Shown here piece by piece: positions 31,390 through 32,120 of a DNA stretch of 32,120 nucleotides (position 1 is its first letter; the number at the start of each line of letters is the position of its first letter). The DNA is taken from assembly GCA_002067755.1 (NCBI GenBank), contig MVQH01000055.1, forward strand, positions 1 to 32,120, read 5' to 3'. This stretch comes from Methanosaeta sp. PtaB.Bin018. Lineage in GTDB: Archaea; Halobacteriota; Methanosarcinia; Methanotrichales; Methanotrichaceae. A model generated the notes under the pieces. It was not told the origin of the DNA. It did no database searches and worked only from the letters and a program-made list of their open reading frames with translations. The position numbers and the translations under genes were made by a program.

Positions 31390-32120
31390 AACTGGAAGAT
31401 CCATATGTGGTTGTCTACAGGCAGATCCATGCCATAGTCGATGCAGATGAGAGCCGGGTGGAGCTCCTCGAGCGCTCCAACTGCTATGGCGGATCTGCCT
31501 GGGCTCAATATCATTACTCAAAAGGACCGCTGGTAATCAGTGCCCGCAACCTGGGCGATTGGTTCCGCTACATGATATCGCCGGGACATGTCGATCTGGA
31601 TCTGATCTCATCCCGAAGATCCGCTGGTATCGAGTCCGTTCGTGTATTTGGCGATGAGGTAGAGGTAACTTATGCAGGCCTGGGGGGTGGCGGCGTTGGA
31701 GCAACCCTCTCCCGGGCCAAGGCGGGGGATGTCCTTCGCTATAGCGTCACGGAGTGTGGCGGCGGGAGGATCGCTCGAGGAACGCTTGTTCTGCCAAGGA
31801 GAGAGCGATTGATCATTGGCGTGGATGATACCGACTCCAAGACGACTGGAGCTACCTGGACGTTGATTCATAACATCGCCACCAGGGTTGATAGTCTCGA
31901 GGCGCGCTATATCTCACATTCACTGGTCCAGCTCTTTCCTGTTCCGACCAAGACCCAAAACTGCGTCTCCACTGTAGTAGAGTTCGCATGCCTTCCCGGA
32001 AAAGCTGAAGGGATGCTAACGAACTTCGAGGCATTGCTCAGGAGGTATTCGGTCTCAGATGAGACTGGCATGGCAGTCTTCAGGAATTTCGATCCTTCAG
32101 CTCTTATGCCCTATGCCCAA
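31380..32120 (+). CDS. Methanogenesis marker protein 11 (partial, runs off the window)
   Basis: The frame from GTG 31380 is open for 247 codons to the window end. GGAGGG lies 8 nt before it, and a stop at 31374 rules out an earlier start. Key segments: an N-terminal domain 'NCYGGSAWAQYHYSKGPLVISAR', VTYAGLGGGGVGATLSRA, and LIIGVDDTDSKTTGATWTLI, the DDTD motif shared with the tRNA-Ile agmatidine synthetase TiaS. The N-terminal block before DDTD and the GGGGVGAT motif point to methanogenesis marker 11 rather than TiaS, which begins near the DDTD motif. The function is unknown; it is found in methanogens. The 3' end is missing. Confidence 0.75.
   Translation, partial: MQLELEDPYVVVYRQIHAIVDADESRVELLERSNCYGGSAWAQYHYSKGPLVISARNLGDWFRYMISPGHVDLDLISSRRSAGIESVRVFGDEVEVTYAGLGGGGVGATLSRAKAGDVLRYSVTECGGGRIARGTLVLPRRERLIIGVDDTDSKTTGATWTLIHNIATRVDSLEARYISHSLVQLFPVPTKTQNCVSTVVEFACLPGKAEGMLTNFEALLRRYSVSDETGMAVFRNFDPSALMPYAQ

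Noticed and set aside
1-32120. CRISPR arrays, insertion sequences, tRNA or rRNA genes.
   Set aside because: No regularly spaced repeats with unique spacers, no transposase motifs with terminal repeats, and no tRNA-like T-loop/acceptor patterns outside coding regions were seen by reading.

Overview
The window is a methanogenic archaeal chromosome segment, most like Methanothrix (Methanosaeta) or a close relative in the Methanosarcinales/Methanotrichales. Archaeal information genes (MCM helicase, DnaG-type primase, NMD3, Pth2, archaeal TruD, DUF424) sit beside a methanogenesis marker 11 gene, a CobN-type chelatase and an ADP-dependent sugar kinase. The genus is inferred from gene content and style and was not tested by any search.

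Region 1 (1-10130) is an expanded, partly decayed uptake locus. Six tandem paralogous secreted substrate-binding proteins of the Fe-siderophore/cobalamin class (Peripla_BP_2) lie on the + strand, with a DUF4198 protein after the first. No matching importer permease or ATPase is present. Four of the six (genes 1, 3, 5, 6) carry the same upstream module: a TATA-containing element ending 58-60 nt before the start codon, then a short hairpin ending 14-16 nt before it. The hairpin stems differ in sequence but keep pairing. Genes 2+3 and 5+6 look like a duplicated two-gene block, and a 63-nt identical tract links genes 1 and 5. SAM-methyltransferase remnants lie in the gaps: one with in-frame stops (1681-1914), one on the minus strand with two stops and a poly-G frameshift (6710-7196), and a bare gene start (5295) that overlaps gene 4 as a mini-ORF. 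A radical-SAM SPASM tail fragment ends the region.

Region 2 (10140-17534) holds a DrrA/CcmA-type ABC ATPase and an ABC-2 permease, a reverse-strand iron-sulfur flavoprotein, an unrecognised protein, a large CobN-like chelatase with unusual cysteine clusters, and a second ABC-2 permease that overlaps cobN by 4 nt. No CobS/CobT or ChlI/ChlD partner is visible. Together with region 1 this suggests a metal-tetrapyrrole or corrinoid handling island; that is inference.

Region 3 (17535-22017) is mainly minus strand: a long FKBP-type prolyl isomerase, pyrI and pyrB overlapping by one base, a Bcr/CflA-type MFS exporter and a second iron-sulfur flavoprotein.

Region 4 (22192-32120) is + strand housekeeping: PRC-barrel protein, Thg1-like polymerase, ADP-dependent sugar kinase, MCM-DUF424-NMD3 tightly packed, then a 405-nt gene-free stretch with a strong TATA box and hairpins, then DnaG, Pth2, TruD and methanogenesis marker 11, which runs off the window end.
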